A stretch of DNA of 64,000 bases from NCBI RefSeq assembly GCF_003575965.1, contig NZ_QWJJ01000002.1, positions 62,001 to 126,000 on the forward strand. Direction: 5' to 3'. Each line of letters starts with the position of its first letter. Positions within the stretch are counted from its first letter, which is position 1. Positions 9,445-18,556 of this stretch are shown here, piece by piece. The notes below the pieces were generated by a model. That model made no database searches, was not told the origin of the DNA, and saw only the letters and a program-made list of their open reading frames with translations. A program made the translations under genes and the position numbers. The DNA is from Pseudooceanicola sediminis (GTDB lineage: Bacteria > Pseudomonadota > Alphaproteobacteria > Rhodobacterales > Rhodobacteraceae).

Positions 9445-9479
9445 CATGTTTCCCTGTTGAAAAAATCCTCGGGGGGATG
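9445..9479. repeat. Intergenic palindromic repeat, copy 2 (partial)
   Basis: CATGTTTCCCTGTTGAAAAAA followed by TCCTCGGGGGG matches the right half of the repeats at about 35.8 and 41.2 kb (ATGTTTCCCTGTT, GAAATATCCCGGGGG), with some decay. It lies directly after the pxpA stop. Confidence 0.6.
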
Positions 9480-9503
9480 AATTGCGGCCCCAGGGGACGC
9501 AAG

Positions 9504-9526
9504 AAGGGGGGCCGACAGCCCCCCTT
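9504..9526. terminator. Possible bidirectional terminator between pxpA and the ABC operon
   Basis: An 8-bp stem AAGGGGGG/CCCCCCTT closes around a 7-base loop between convergent genes. The T-run is short on both strands, so it is a moderate candidate. Confidence 0.45.
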
Positions 9527-9553
9527 CCCTCGCAAATATCCCTGAAAACCCGA

Positions 9554-10732
9554 TCAGCTCGGCGTGATGCCCCGCATCCGCTCCGACCGGCGGCGCAACA
9601 GCTCGACCGTGGTCAACAGGCAGATCGACACGACGACAAGGATCGTCGCCACCGCCAGGATCGTCGGTGAAATCTGCTCTCGCAGCCCGATGAACATCTG
9701 CCAGGGCAGCGTCTTCTGCCCCGCCGAGCCGACGAACAGCACCACGACCACCTCGTCGAACGACGTGATGAAGGCAAACAACCCGCCCGAGATCACGCCC
9801 GGCAGGATCAGCGGCATCTGGATGCGAAAGAAGGTCGTCACCGGATTGGCCCCCATGTTCGCCGCCGCCCTGACAAGGGATCGGTCGAAACCGACCAGCG
9901 TCGCCGTCACGGTGATGATGACAAAGGGAATGCCAAGCGCAGCATGGGCCAGAACGACGCCGAGGTAGGTGCCCTGCAAGCCGATGCGCGAATAAAAGAA
10001 GTACATGCCCGCCGCCGAGATGATCAGCGGCACGATCATGGGCGAGATCAGGATCGCCATGATCGTCTGGCGGAACGGCACGTGCGGCTGGCTCAGCCCG
10101 ATGGCCGCAAGGGTGCCGAACCCGACCGACAGCAGCGTCGCCATCGGCGCGATACGAACCGAGTTCCAAAGCGCCTGTTGCCAGTCGCTGTTGGTAAAGA
10201 AGTCACGGTAGTGACGCAGCGAATACCCGGCCGGATCGAAACTCAGCATTTCCGGCGTGAAGGTAAAGAAATTCTCGGCGTTGAAGCTCAGCGGCATGAC
10301 GACAAGGATCGGCGTGATCAGGAACACCAGGATCGCACCGGCAATGGTGCGAAACGCATAATGCCACAGCACCTGCCCCGGCGTCGCATAGGGGGGCACG
10401 GCGGTACGGTACCGCCCCGAGGCCACCCAGAAGATGATATGGCCGAAGAAATAGCCCAGCAGAGCCCCCAACACCGCGCCGGGAATACCGCTCAGCAGCG
10501 CTCCGACGATGACGAACAGCGCCAGGATGCCCCATTTCGCGGTTTTTTCCTGGTCCCGCATGAAGGTGACGGCAAGGAACGCCAGCCCCCCCATCAGGAT
10601 CGCTCCGCCCAGGACCCCGATCAGGCCTGAGCCCTGCGATGTCCCGATGAACAGACCGAAGAAGGCACCGAAGGCCGCCACCACACCGGCGGCGAACGAG
10701 ACGGATTTGGGTTCGATTACAGCAAGTTTCAT
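9554..10732 (-). CDS. ABC transporter permease, polyamine/PotC type, with extra N-terminal helices
   Basis: A 392-residue inner-membrane permease. The C-terminal ~260 residues are a normal PotC-like domain with the EAA-type loop around RAAANMGANPVTTFFRIQMPLILPG. The N-terminal ~110 residues add roughly four hydrophobic segments (from FAAGVVAAFGAFFGLFIG to GALLGYFFGHIIFWVASG) before the usual first helix, so the protein is over 100 residues longer than E. coli PotC. It is the last gene of the minus-strand order ATPase, binding protein, permease, permease, with only a 4-bp gap to its partner. Spermidine or putrescine uptake is the likely role by family; the exact substrate is not determinable. 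Confidence 0.85.
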   Translation of the reverse strand: MKLAVIEPKSVSFAAGVVAAFGAFFGLFIGTSQGSGLIGVLGGAILMGGLAFLAVTFMRDQEKTAKWGILALFVIVGALLSGIPGAVLGALLGYFFGHIIFWVASGRYRTAVPPYATPGQVLWHYAFRTIAGAILVFLITPILVVMPLSFNAENFFTFTPEMLSFDPAGYSLRHYRDFFTNSDWQQALWNSVRIAPMATLLSVGFGTLAAIGLSQPHVPFRQTIMAILISPMIVPLIISAAGMYFFYSRIGLQGTYLGVVLAHAALGIPFVIITVTATLVGFDRSLVRAAANMGANPVTTFFRIQMPLILPGVISGGLFAFITSFDEVVVVLFVGSAGQKTLPWQMFIGLREQISPTILAVATILVVVSICLLTTVELLRRRSERMRGITPS

Positions 10733-10736
10733 GTGA

Positions 10737-12446
10737 TCACCCCAGCTTCACGTTGTCGATGCCGACGATACGGTCGTAGGCCCAGTAGAGAATGAGGACG
10801 CAGGCCAGCAGGATTGCCCCGAGCGCGGCACCAAGCCCCCAGTTGAGCGAGCTGGAAATGTGATAGGCGATCCGGTTCGAAATGAATGTCCCCGTCGTGC
10901 CGCCCACGATTTCCGGCGTGATGTAATAGCCGATGGACAGAATGAACACGAGGATCGACCCCGCACCGATACCCGGCACCGACTGCGGGAAATAGACCCG
11001 CCAGAACGCTGTCCAGTTGGTCGCCCCGAGCGATTTTGCCGCGCGCAGGTAGGTCGGCGGAATGGTCTGCATCACGGAATAGAGCGGCAGGATCATGAAG
11101 GGCAGCAGAATGTGCGTCATGGCCACGATCGTACCGAACTGGTTGTTGATCATCACCAGGCGGTCGCCGTCGGACACCAGCCCCAACCAGACCAGCACAT
11201 CGTTGATCACGCCCTGTTGCTGCAACATCACCTTCCACGCCGAGGTCCGCACCAGAAGCGAGGTCCAGAACGGCAGCAGCACGAGGATCATCAACAGGTT
11301 CGCGCTTTTCGATGGCAGGTTGGCCAGCAGCCAGGCCACGGGATAGCCCAGCAGGATGCATGACCCCATGATCATCATCGACATGAACAGCGTCCGCTTG
11401 AACAGCATGATATAGATCTGCTGGTTCTCGGGGCGCATCTCGATCCCGTCCGGGGTCAGCTGCATGTCGATCGCGTTGAGAAAGTAGCCAGAGGTATATT
11501 TCGGGCTGTAGGTCTGGATGGTCGCCCAGACCGACGGATCCACCCAGTCCTTGTCCTCGCTCTGGAAGAAGGATTTGAGCGAGACCTGTTCAATGCCGGG
11601 CAACGCGGCCTTGGCGGCCTTGAGCGCATCCGCTTCGGGTCCGGTGTAGCCGTCGACGTTGGCCTCTTCGAGGTCGGAGATCAGGCCGACATAGACCGAT
11701 TCCCAGGGGTCTTCCTCGGCCACCACATCGCCATCGACAAGCGCGGTATAGACCGCGAAATCGGAATAGGCGCGCACCGTCGTCGGCAGAAGCGTGGCAA
11801 TCGAGTTCGAGGGCGCAAAGCCGACGTCGCCGCTCAGGCTGTCGCCGCTCATCCGGGCCAGCGCCTTGCGGCGGGCCTCGACGACTTCGGGGGCGGAGGT
11901 GCCGGTACCGCTCATCAGGGCGTACCAGAAATCACCGTCACCCCAGCGTTCGTCGGTTTCCTCGAGCGCGTCCAGATAATCGTCGCCGATGTCGTCCAGA
12001 CCGCGCCCGGTAGAGCGGAACATGGAGGAAACACCGGTCTTTTCATAGTTCAGGCGGGTGCCGAGCTTGGTATGTTCCTTGGCCTCGGACGCCAGGAACA
12101 GGTCGAAGTAGAAATCTTCGAAGACCGCCTCCGATGGGGGCTCTCCGGTGGTGTGATCCCAGCCTTCGAGTGCTTCGGTCGTTGTGGGCAGCGTGTTCGA
12201 GACAATATCGTTTTCCACCGAGCGGAACAGCATGTCCGCGATCGGGGCAATGAAGGTGAGCAGCACGAAGATCAGCAACGGTGCGATCAGCGCCAGCGCC
12301 CGCAACTTCTGGCGCCTCAGGGCACGGTTCAGGCTGCGCTTGAGAGGGGTACCATCCGCTGCCAGCATCGGGCCCTTCTTCTCGGCCGTGTCGTTCGCTG
12401 CGGAGTTGCCCATGTCGATCGGTCCGGTCTGGGTCGTATCGCTCAT
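10737..12446 (-). CDS. ABC transporter permease, polyamine/PotB type, with large periplasmic insertion
   Basis: A 569-residue permease, about twice the usual PotB length. A first membrane helix (about 52-72, LRALALIAPLLIFVLLTFIAPI) is followed by a ~270-residue hydrophilic, acidic stretch (about 75-345), and then by the canonical permease core with the EAA-type loop YLRAAKSLGATNWTAFWRVYFPQSVPG. The insertion has no cysteines or recognised motif and should sit in the periplasm, where it could contact the binding protein as the MalF P2 loop does. It is downstream of the binding-protein gene, separated by a strong stem-loop. Confidence 0.85.
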   Translation of the reverse strand: MSDTTQTGPIDMGNSAANDTAEKKGPMLAADGTPLKRSLNRALRRQKLRALALIAPLLIFVLLTFIAPIADMLFRSVENDIVSNTLPTTTEALEGWDHTTGEPPSEAVFEDFYFDLFLASEAKEHTKLGTRLNYEKTGVSSMFRSTGRGLDDIGDDYLDALEETDERWGDGDFWYALMSGTGTSAPEVVEARRKALARMSGDSLSGDVGFAPSNSIATLLPTTVRAYSDFAVYTALVDGDVVAEEDPWESVYVGLISDLEEANVDGYTGPEADALKAAKAALPGIEQVSLKSFFQSEDKDWVDPSVWATIQTYSPKYTSGYFLNAIDMQLTPDGIEMRPENQQIYIMLFKRTLFMSMMIMGSCILLGYPVAWLLANLPSKSANLLMILVLLPFWTSLLVRTSAWKVMLQQQGVINDVLVWLGLVSDGDRLVMINNQFGTIVAMTHILLPFMILPLYSVMQTIPPTYLRAAKSLGATNWTAFWRVYFPQSVPGIGAGSILVFILSIGYYITPEIVGGTTGTFISNRIAYHISSSLNWGLGAALGAILLACVLILYWAYDRIVGIDNVKLG

Positions 12447-12510
12447 GTCGTCCCTGTCGTTTTTTCTGTGAGCCGGCCCATTCTGATTTGTTTCGGGGCC
12501 GCTTTGGGGT

Positions 12511-12535
12511 GGGATGGGCCGCGTCGGCCCATCCC
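12511..12535 (-). other. Intercistronic stem-loop after the binding-protein gene
   Basis: A perfect 11-bp inverted repeat, GGGATGGGCCG, closes around a 3-base loop (arms 12511-12521 and 12525-12535). It lies 25 bp downstream of the solute-binding-protein stop and upstream of the first permease. No T-run follows. Such hairpins are known to stabilise upstream binding-protein mRNA or dampen downstream expression (for example malE-malF). Confidence 0.6.
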
Positions 12536-12560
12536 GGTATCACGTCAGGTCAAAACCCGA

Positions 12561-13655
12561 TTACTGAGCCAGCCAGGACTGGAATTTCGCGTCGATATCG
12601 TCGCGATAGTCAGCCCAGAACTCGTAGTTGTAGAGGAACGTGTTCTCGGCGTTGGCCGGATCGGTCGGCATGTGCTGCTTCATCTCTTCGGGCACCAGCG
12701 GCGCCGAGGAGGCACGTGCGGGACCGTAGGAGATGTATTTCGCCTGATCAGCAAGACGCTGGGTGTCGGTGGCGAACATGATGAAGTCCTTGACGCGGGC
12801 CAGGTGTGCCTCGTCCAGACCTTCGGGGATGATCCAGCCGTCAAGGTCATAGACCTGTGCGTCCCACATCATGCCGACGGGCTGGTCCTGCTCCTCGATC
12901 ACCGAATACAGGCGACCGTTGTAGGTGGAGCCCATGAAGACTTCGCCATCGGCCAGCAGTTGCGGCGTATCGGCGCCAGCGGACCACCAGATCACGTCGT
13001 CCTTGATGGTGTCGAGCTTGGCCAGAGCCTGCTCTTGCCCTTCGGGGGTTGCCAGAACGTCATAGACTTCGTCCTTGGCCACGCCGTCGCAGAGCAGCGC
13101 CCATTCCATGTTGTTGATCGGGCGTTTTTCCAGCGCGCGCTTGCCCGGGTATTTTTCCAGGTCGAACACGTCACAGATGTTGCTGGGCGCATCGACGCCT
13201 TCGGGCACCATGTCGGTACGATAGCCGAACGTGGTCGAATAGACGATCTGCGGGATGTAGCAATCGGAGACGATCAGGTCACCGAAGTCATCCGATGCCG
13301 AGGTGCCGTCATCGCCTTCGGCGAGCAGCTCGTCGGGATCGTATTCCATTGCCAGGCCTTCGTCGCACAGGCGGATGGCGTCAGCTGCAACGACATCGAC
13401 CAGATCCCAGGTGATGTTGCCGGCTTCGTTCATCGCGCGCAGCTTTGCCACCGCTTCGTTGGAGCTTTCGTCCCAGGTCACGGAGACCTCGGGGTGCATT
13501 TCCAGGTAGGGCTCGACATAGGCTTTCAGCTGCGACGATTGATAGGCACCGCCCCAAGACACGATGGTCATGTCGTTGGCCATATCCTGAGCCGATGCTA
13601 CGCCAGCCGTCATGGCCAGAGCCGTACCGGCAAGGAGGGTTTTCGTGAGTTTCAT
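12561..13655 (-). CDS. Polyamine-type ABC transporter substrate-binding protein
   Basis: A 364-residue periplasmic binding protein. The signal peptide is clear (KLTKTLLAGTALAMTAGVASA, cleavage near residue 22). The mature part has the PotD/PotF-like start MTIVSWGGAYQSSQLKAYVEPYLE and conserved WDLVDVVAAD and YIPQIVYSTTFGYRTD stretches. Length fits cluster D-I binding proteins. It captures substrate for the PotB/PotC-like permeases encoded downstream. Ligand identity (polyamine or an opine-like amine) cannot be decided from sequence. Confidence 0.88.
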   Translation of the reverse strand: MKLTKTLLAGTALAMTAGVASAQDMANDMTIVSWGGAYQSSQLKAYVEPYLEMHPEVSVTWDESSNEAVAKLRAMNEAGNITWDLVDVVAADAIRLCDEGLAMEYDPDELLAEGDDGTSASDDFGDLIVSDCYIPQIVYSTTFGYRTDMVPEGVDAPSNICDVFDLEKYPGKRALEKRPINNMEWALLCDGVAKDEVYDVLATPEGQEQALAKLDTIKDDVIWWSAGADTPQLLADGEVFMGSTYNGRLYSVIEEQDQPVGMMWDAQVYDLDGWIIPEGLDEAHLARVKDFIMFATDTQRLADQAKYISYGPARASSAPLVPEEMKQHMPTDPANAENTFLYNYEFWADYRDDIDAKFQSWLAQ

Positions 13656-13772
13656 GTATAACTCCCAGTTATCCCCGTTGTTGATTTACGGATCCCGCGC
13701 TACGGGCGGAACGAACGGGATCTCGATAGGCCGCAGCAGCCTGACGGCCGCCGCGGAAACGTGCGATGATCG

Positions 13773-14873
13773 TCAGGCCTCGAGGGCCCGGCAATCCTCG
13801 GGCAGCCAGCCGATCTCGACTGTCTCGCCCCGTTTGAGGCGGACCTGATCGGGCGCGTTCCGGGTCTTGACGATAAAATCGTCGCGCCCCGCCACACGCA
13901 GACGCGTGCGGAAGATGTCGCCCATGTAGATGAATTCCATCACTTCGGCCTTGAGCAGGTGCGCGCCTTCCTGAAGGCGTTCCTTGTTCATCTCGACCCG
14001 CTCGGGGCGGATCGACACGCGGGTCCGGTCACCGGGTTTGGTGACGTTGATCGGACGGGCCGAAATCAGCTCTCCACCGTCCAGCTGGACGGTACAGGTT
14101 TTGCCGGAGATTTCCTTGACGGTCCCCTCCAACGTGTTGTTTTCACCGATGAATTGCGCGACGAAGCTGTTTTCGGGCTCTTCGTACAGCGTGTCGGGCG
14201 GCGCGAGTTGCTGGATGCGGCCATCGTTGAAGACGGCGACACGATCCGACATGGTCAGCGCCTCGGTCTGGTCGTGGGTCACATAGACCGTGGTGATGCC
14301 CAGTTCATGGGCAAGGCGGGTGATTTCGAACTGCATGTGTTCGCGCAGCTGCTTGTCCAGCGCGCCGAGCGGTTCGTCCATCAACACCAGTTCCGGTTCG
14401 AACACCAGCGCGCGGGCAAGCGCGATCCGCTGTTGCTGCCCACCGGACAGTTGAGCCGGGCGGCGGTTCGCAAAATCGCCCATCTGCACCATGTCGAGGG
14501 CGCGCATCACCTTCTTTTCACGCTCGGACTTGCCGATCTTGCGGACTTCCAGCGGGAAAGAGAGGTTTTCACCGACGGTCATGTGCGGGAACAGGGCATA
14601 GTTCTGGAACACCATGCCAATGCCGCGCTTGTGAGGCGGAATATTGTTGATCGGCGTGCCGTCCAGCATGATCTCGCCGTGCGTAGCGGTTTCGAAACCG
14701 GCCAGCATCATCAGGCAGGTGGTCTTGCCTGACCCCGACGGCCCGAGCATCGTCAGAAACTCGCCCTTGGGCATGCTGAGGTTCAAATCTTTCACGACCA
14801 GCGTTTCGCCGTCGTAACTCTTCTGCACGCGTTCGAACGCAACGAACGCTTCGCTGTCAGATGTTGATGCCAA
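13773..14873 (-). CDS. ABC transporter ATP-binding protein, PotA type
   Basis: A 366-residue ATPase. Walker A GPSGSGKTT is at 44-52, the LSGGQ signature at 142-146 and Walker B LVLMDEP at 162-168; the switch histidine is in YVTHDQTEALTMSD. A TOBE-type regulatory domain occupies the C-terminal ~100 residues. It is the first gene of the operon and energises the two permeases. A 117-bp gap to the binding-protein gene contains an 8-bp imperfect inverted repeat (GATCCCG at 13691, CGGGATC at 13716). It is divergent from a TetR regulator. Confidence 0.92.
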   Translation of the reverse strand: MASTSDSEAFVAFERVQKSYDGETLVVKDLNLSMPKGEFLTMLGPSGSGKTTCLMMLAGFETATHGEIMLDGTPINNIPPHKRGIGMVFQNYALFPHMTVGENLSFPLEVRKIGKSEREKKVMRALDMVQMGDFANRRPAQLSGGQQQRIALARALVFEPELVLMDEPLGALDKQLREHMQFEITRLAHELGITTVYVTHDQTEALTMSDRVAVFNDGRIQQLAPPDTLYEEPENSFVAQFIGENNTLEGTVKEISGKTCTVQLDGGELISARPINVTKPGDRTRVSIRPERVEMNKERLQEGAHLLKAEVMEFIYMGDIFRTRLRVAGRDDFIVKTRNAPDQVRLKRGETVEIGWLPEDCRALEA

Positions 14874-15287
14874 ATCCGGCTCCCCGTTCAGTTTTTTCTT
14901 CGCAGACGCTTGTGCTCCGCGTTAGGCTGTAGGCGACCTGTCGCTTGCGGACGATCCGTGGACCCAGCCTGTAGATCAACATGCCCGGTCCGAGCCGTCC
15001 GATAATCTACTCCAAACATGGGCCAATTATCGCCGTTGTCACCCCTGAATGTCGTTCAGGTGCAATTATTAATCATTTTTGATCAGGATTCACATCCCGT
15101 TTTCTTCAAATTTTCTGGTTTTATCGGTATTTTCGCGCATATCGCGACCTGACTGCCGGTTTGCACGGCATTTGTGCACATCTGCCCAGCATCACCCCTG
15201 AGGCAGGGATGAAGAGAGTCGCAAGCATCATTCACTTGCGAGGCTCCTCAAGCTTGAATATCGTTCACTTTCATGAGGGCGATTTGA
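14874..15287. promoter_or_regulatory. Divergent regulatory gap between ABC operon and tetR-type gene
   Basis: A 414-bp gap without an ORF; an AT-richer block at 15060-15135 is likely promoter DNA. It contains two copies of the near-palindrome TGAATRTCGTTCA. One is at 15046-15058 (TGAATGTCGTTCA, inside CCTGAA-N5-TTCAGG). The other is at 15255-15267 (TGAATATCGTTCA), 20 bp before the regulator start. These are candidate operators for the TetR protein. Confidence 0.5.
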
Positions 15288-15965
15288 ATGGCTGACAACA
15301 AGGGTGAATCCCTGAAAGAAGGGCGCGTTGCGCGGCGGCAGAGGCGCAATCGCGAGGCGCTGATTCGTGCGGCGAGCGACGTCATGTCCGAAAAGGGCAT
15401 CGATGCAGCCACCATGTTGGAGATCGCGGACCGGGCGGATGTGGGCGCGGGGACAGTCTACAACTATTTCCGCTCAAAAGATGACCTTGCCGTGGCCGTG
15501 CTGGAGGAGATCATGCAGGATCTTTCGCTGCGGGTCGAAACCGCAACGGGCGATTTCGCCGATCCCGCCCATGTCTATGCCGTGGCGCTGCTGACCGTGC
15601 TGGAAACCGCAACGACCGACGACCGCTGGCGGCAATTGCTGGGCCGCTCGGGCATCGTCGCGGATGTCATGTTTCGCAGAATTGGCCCATTTGCCATAGA
15701 CTTGCTGAAGCAGGGGGCGCACAGCGGACGCCTTTCGCCGGGCGATGCCGCGATGACCTGGCGGCTGACGACACATGCCATCGTGGGGGCAGGCCTGTCG
15801 GTCAGCCATGGCGATCTGCCGGCAACGGAGATGCCGGACGCCGCCGTCCGACTGCTGTGCATGGCCGGGCTGAGCGCGGGTGTGGCGCAGGAACTGACCG
15901 CTCGTCCCCGCCCGACATTGCCCCCGGAAGAGGGGCTGGGCAGCATGGCGGCGCAGGGCCACTGA
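15288..15965 (+). CDS. TetR/AcrR family transcriptional regulator
   Basis: A 225-residue regulator. The N-terminal helix-turn-helix is visible at about 40-72: AATMLEIADRADVGAGTVYNYFRSKDDLA, with the hallmark TVYNYFRSK. The C-terminal ligand domain is not recognisable. It is divergent from the polyamine-type ABC operon and separated by a gap with a duplicated near-palindrome, so it probably represses itself and the transporter. It is normal length for the family. Confidence 0.88.
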   Translation: MADNKGESLKEGRVARRQRRNREALIRAASDVMSEKGIDAATMLEIADRADVGAGTVYNYFRSKDDLAVAVLEEIMQDLSLRVETATGDFADPAHVYAVALLTVLETATTDDRWRQLLGRSGIVADVMFRRIGPFAIDLLKQGAHSGRLSPGDAAMTWRLTTHAIVGAGLSVSHGDLPATEMPDAAVRLLCMAGLSAGVAQELTARPRPTLPPEEGLGSMAAQGH

Positions 15966-15980
15966 CCCCGCCGCAGGCAT

Positions 15981-16018
15981 CGGTTTCAACGTCGGTATCA
16001 TGACGGTATCTGAGCGGT
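15981..16018. repeat. CGGTATC 11-bp phased array, site A
   Basis: CGGT motifs start at 15993, 16004 and 16015, exactly 11 bp apart, forming units CGGTATCATGA and CGGTATCTGAG and ending CGGTGG. A degenerate unit precedes them at 15981. The flank TTTCAACGT is identical to that of site B at 59.8 kb. The site lies in the 307-bp gap 15966-16272, downstream of the tetR-type gene and convergent with the flavoprotein gene. No ORF is seen there. Confidence 0.7.
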
Positions 16019-16272
16019 GGAATGACCGGTGCGCGGGAACCGGTGCGCAGGACCGGCGGCAGAGGTTCATCAAACGGCCCTGCCGGGACAGACGCGCCAT
16101 TTGCCGCCGCGAAACCATTCCCCCATCGGGCGCCCCCGCCACGCGGATCGCGCCATAGCCAGCGGTTGCGCCGAACGCCCCCCTTACCTGACCCGGCGCG
16201 GTGTCGAAAACGGCCGGGGGCCGCCCCACGTCCGGCGGCGACGGGTGAGGCGCACGGCAGGTGCGGCGCTGT

Positions 16273-17577
16273 TCAGCGGGTTTCGAGATAGTCCATAAGC
16301 TTCATCAGGCGCACGGCGGTGGCGAGACCCAGACGCTTGGTACGACCCAGCGGAAAGGCGCGGGCCTGCGTCACCGGGAACGGCAAGGCCGCAGGGTCAG
16401 CGCCAAGGATGCGTTCTGCCATAACCCGCCCCATGACATGCGACAGGGCGACACCGCGACCGTTGTAGCCCAGCCCGACGAGCATTCCGCTGCGCGGTTC
16501 ATGCAGATGCGGCAGGTGATCATCTGTCACGGCAACCTGCCCGCCCCAACGATAGCGCCAGCGCTGACCTTTCAGCTGGGGGAACACGCGCTCGGCATCG
16601 CGGATCAGCCAGTCAAAGCCATCGAAGGTGCCGTCGCGCCTTGGCTTGCCGACGCCGCCGTACACCATGCGATTGTCGGCCTCGCGGCGCGCGTACATGA
16701 TGACGCGGCGGCTGTCAGAAATGGTGTGCCCCTCGGGGAGGATCGAATCGACCACCTCATCGGGCAAAGGCTCCGTCGCGATCTGGATCGGGGTCAGCGG
16801 CAGGACGCTGGCCGCAAGACCGGGCAGCAGCTCTCCGCTGTAGCCATTGGTCGCGACGACGACCCAATCCGACGTGACAGACCCGCCCGGGGTGGTCGCG
16901 CGCCAGACGTCACCGTCCTTGCGCAGCGCCGTCACCGGGCTTTGCCCGAAAATCTGCGTGCCGCGGGCAATGGCGGCGCTGGCCACACCGCGCGCCAGCA
17001 TCAGCGGTTGCACCGCACCGCCCCGCGGCGTGACGACGCCGGAGGCGTAGGCCCTGCTGCCGGAAATACGCTCCAGCTCGGGTCCATCGACGTGATACAT
17101 GCCCGCCCCGAAGGTGTTCCAGGCTTTTACCCCGGCTTCGGCGTTGCGGCGGGCGGTGGCGTTGTGATTGACCCGCAACCAGCCCGCTTGACGCGGTTTG
17201 CAGGCAATGCCGTACTGCCGGATCAGCGCGAACAATTCATCCGCCGACGTCAGCGACGCCTGGGTCAGCCGGTCGAAATAGGTGGCGCCCAGGATCTTGT
17301 GCAGCATGGCGGGGGTATTGTGGGGCAACATCGGATTGACCTGACCGCCGTTGCGCCCCGAGGCCCCCCAGCCGACATCGCCGGCATCAAGAACCACGAC
17401 GCGGCTGCCGGCCTCGGCCAGGGCCAATGCGCAGCGCAGCCCGGTGAACCCGGCGCCGATCACGGTCACGTCGGCGCGCATATCGCCCTGCAACACCGGG
17501 CTGGCATCGCGTGCGCCCGCCGTCGCCTTCCAAAGGGAGTCTGGCCATGTTGGGCGGGCGACAGGAAGGTCAAACAT
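16273..17577 (-). CDS. FAD-dependent amine/amino-acid oxidoreductase (DAO family, PuuB-like)
   Basis: A 434-residue flavoprotein. The dinucleotide-binding motif VIGAGFTGL is at 39-47 with the acidic strand end VVVLDAG. The GASGRNGGQ motif at 71-79 is the flavin-contact segment typical of the DAO subgroup that includes gamma-glutamylputrescine oxidase. Late motifs GLGYNGRGVALSHVMG also fit. It would oxidise an amine or N-substituted amino acid in the cytoplasm. The start at 17577 (MFDLPVARPTW) is chosen over the longer frame because the family starts shortly before the FAD motif. Downstream of the IclR gene, it may metabolise what the neighbouring ABC system imports. Confidence 0.85.
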   Translation of the reverse strand: MFDLPVARPTWPDSLWKATAGARDASPVLQGDMRADVTVIGAGFTGLRCALALAEAGSRVVVLDAGDVGWGASGRNGGQVNPMLPHNTPAMLHKILGATYFDRLTQASLTSADELFALIRQYGIACKPRQAGWLRVNHNATARRNAEAGVKAWNTFGAGMYHVDGPELERISGSRAYASGVVTPRGGAVQPLMLARGVASAAIARGTQIFGQSPVTALRKDGDVWRATTPGGSVTSDWVVVATNGYSGELLPGLAASVLPLTPIQIATEPLPDEVVDSILPEGHTISDSRRVIMYARREADNRMVYGGVGKPRRDGTFDGFDWLIRDAERVFPQLKGQRWRYRWGGQVAVTDDHLPHLHEPRSGMLVGLGYNGRGVALSHVMGRVMAERILGADPAALPFPVTQARAFPLGRTKRLGLATAVRLMKLMDYLETR

Positions 17578-17663
17578 AGGGGTCTCGTACCATGGAACGC
17601 GGGTGCCAGTATTCGAAGCGATGCTGGGTTTCGTCAAGGTGTGACCCTGTGTACAGGCGGTTC

Positions 17664-18431
17664 TCAGCCCGCCTGCCACCCCATTTGCCGCGAAATCTGT
17701 CGGGCGGCGGCGATGACCCGCTGCGCCTGCGATTCGACCTGCGGCGCGGTGGCGAGGTCGGACATCGTCCAGACGTTCAGACAGGCGGTAACCTGATCCT
17801 GCGCGTTCCAGATCGGCGCGGCGATTCCGATGACCGGCAGGTATTCCTCCTGCACCGCCATGCCGTAGCCGCTGCGCAGGATGGCGGGGAATTCGGCAGC
17901 AACGTCCTGCGCCGTGACCTTGGTAAATTCGGTGAAACGGTCATACCGCAGCGCACCCAGAAGCGCATCGCGCCGGGACTGCGCCATATTCGCCAGGAAC
18001 ACCTTGCCCGCCGCGGTGCAGTGCAGCGGCGCGTGATCGCCGGGGTGGGCGGCATAGCGCACCGGCATCTGGTCGACCGTGCGCAGGTACAGGATGGTGT
18101 CGCCGTCCAGCACCGACAGTGCGACGTTCATGCCCGTCTCGTCCCCGAGGCGCAGCATGACGCCGCTGGCAATCTGCTGCAAATCAATGCGACGCCAGGC
18201 CGAGCGCGCCCAATTGTGCAGCCGCGTGCCGGTTTTGTAGGTGCGGCTGGCCTTGTCGTATTCAACAAGGTCTTCGCCCTGAAGCACCGCGAGGATACGG
18301 TGGCAGGAGCTTTTGACGAACCCCGTCTGCGCGACGATTTCGGAGAAGGCCATGGGGCCGCGCGATTGCGACAGCACGTCCATGATCTGCGCACACTTGG
18401 TGACAATCGAACTTTCGCTGGATCGGCCCAT
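17664..18431 (-). CDS. IclR family transcriptional regulator
   Basis: A 255-residue regulator with an N-terminal winged helix (about 5-70: TKCAQIMDVLSQSRGPMAFSEIVAQ, then SSCHRILAVLQ) and a C-terminal IclR effector domain (HCTAAGKVFLAN, SGYGMAVQEEYLPVIGIAAPIWN). The ATG at 18431 (MGRSSESSIV) is preferred to an upstream start. It is divergent from the NMT1/Tau-type ABC operon and upstream of the flavoprotein gene, which suggests joint control. A palindrome in the gap is a candidate operator. Confidence 0.9.
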   Translation of the reverse strand: MGRSSESSIVTKCAQIMDVLSQSRGPMAFSEIVAQTGFVKSSCHRILAVLQGEDLVEYDKASRTYKTGTRLHNWARSAWRRIDLQQIASGVMLRLGDETGMNVALSVLDGDTILYLRTVDQMPVRYAAHPGDHAPLHCTAAGKVFLANMAQSRRDALLGALRYDRFTEFTKVTAQDVAAEFPAILRSGYGMAVQEEYLPVIGIAAPIWNAQDQVTACLNVWTMSDLATAPQVESQAQRVIAAARQISRQMGWQAG

Positions 18432-18556
18432 GATCGGCCTCCGTGGTCTATTGCATTGCAGGACGCGACGGCGCGCTGCGGAAAGGCAAGGCAGACGGGG
18501 TCGCGCGACCGTCCCGAGAGACATGTTAAGGTTGACTGTGAAAGTCCGCCGTCCCT

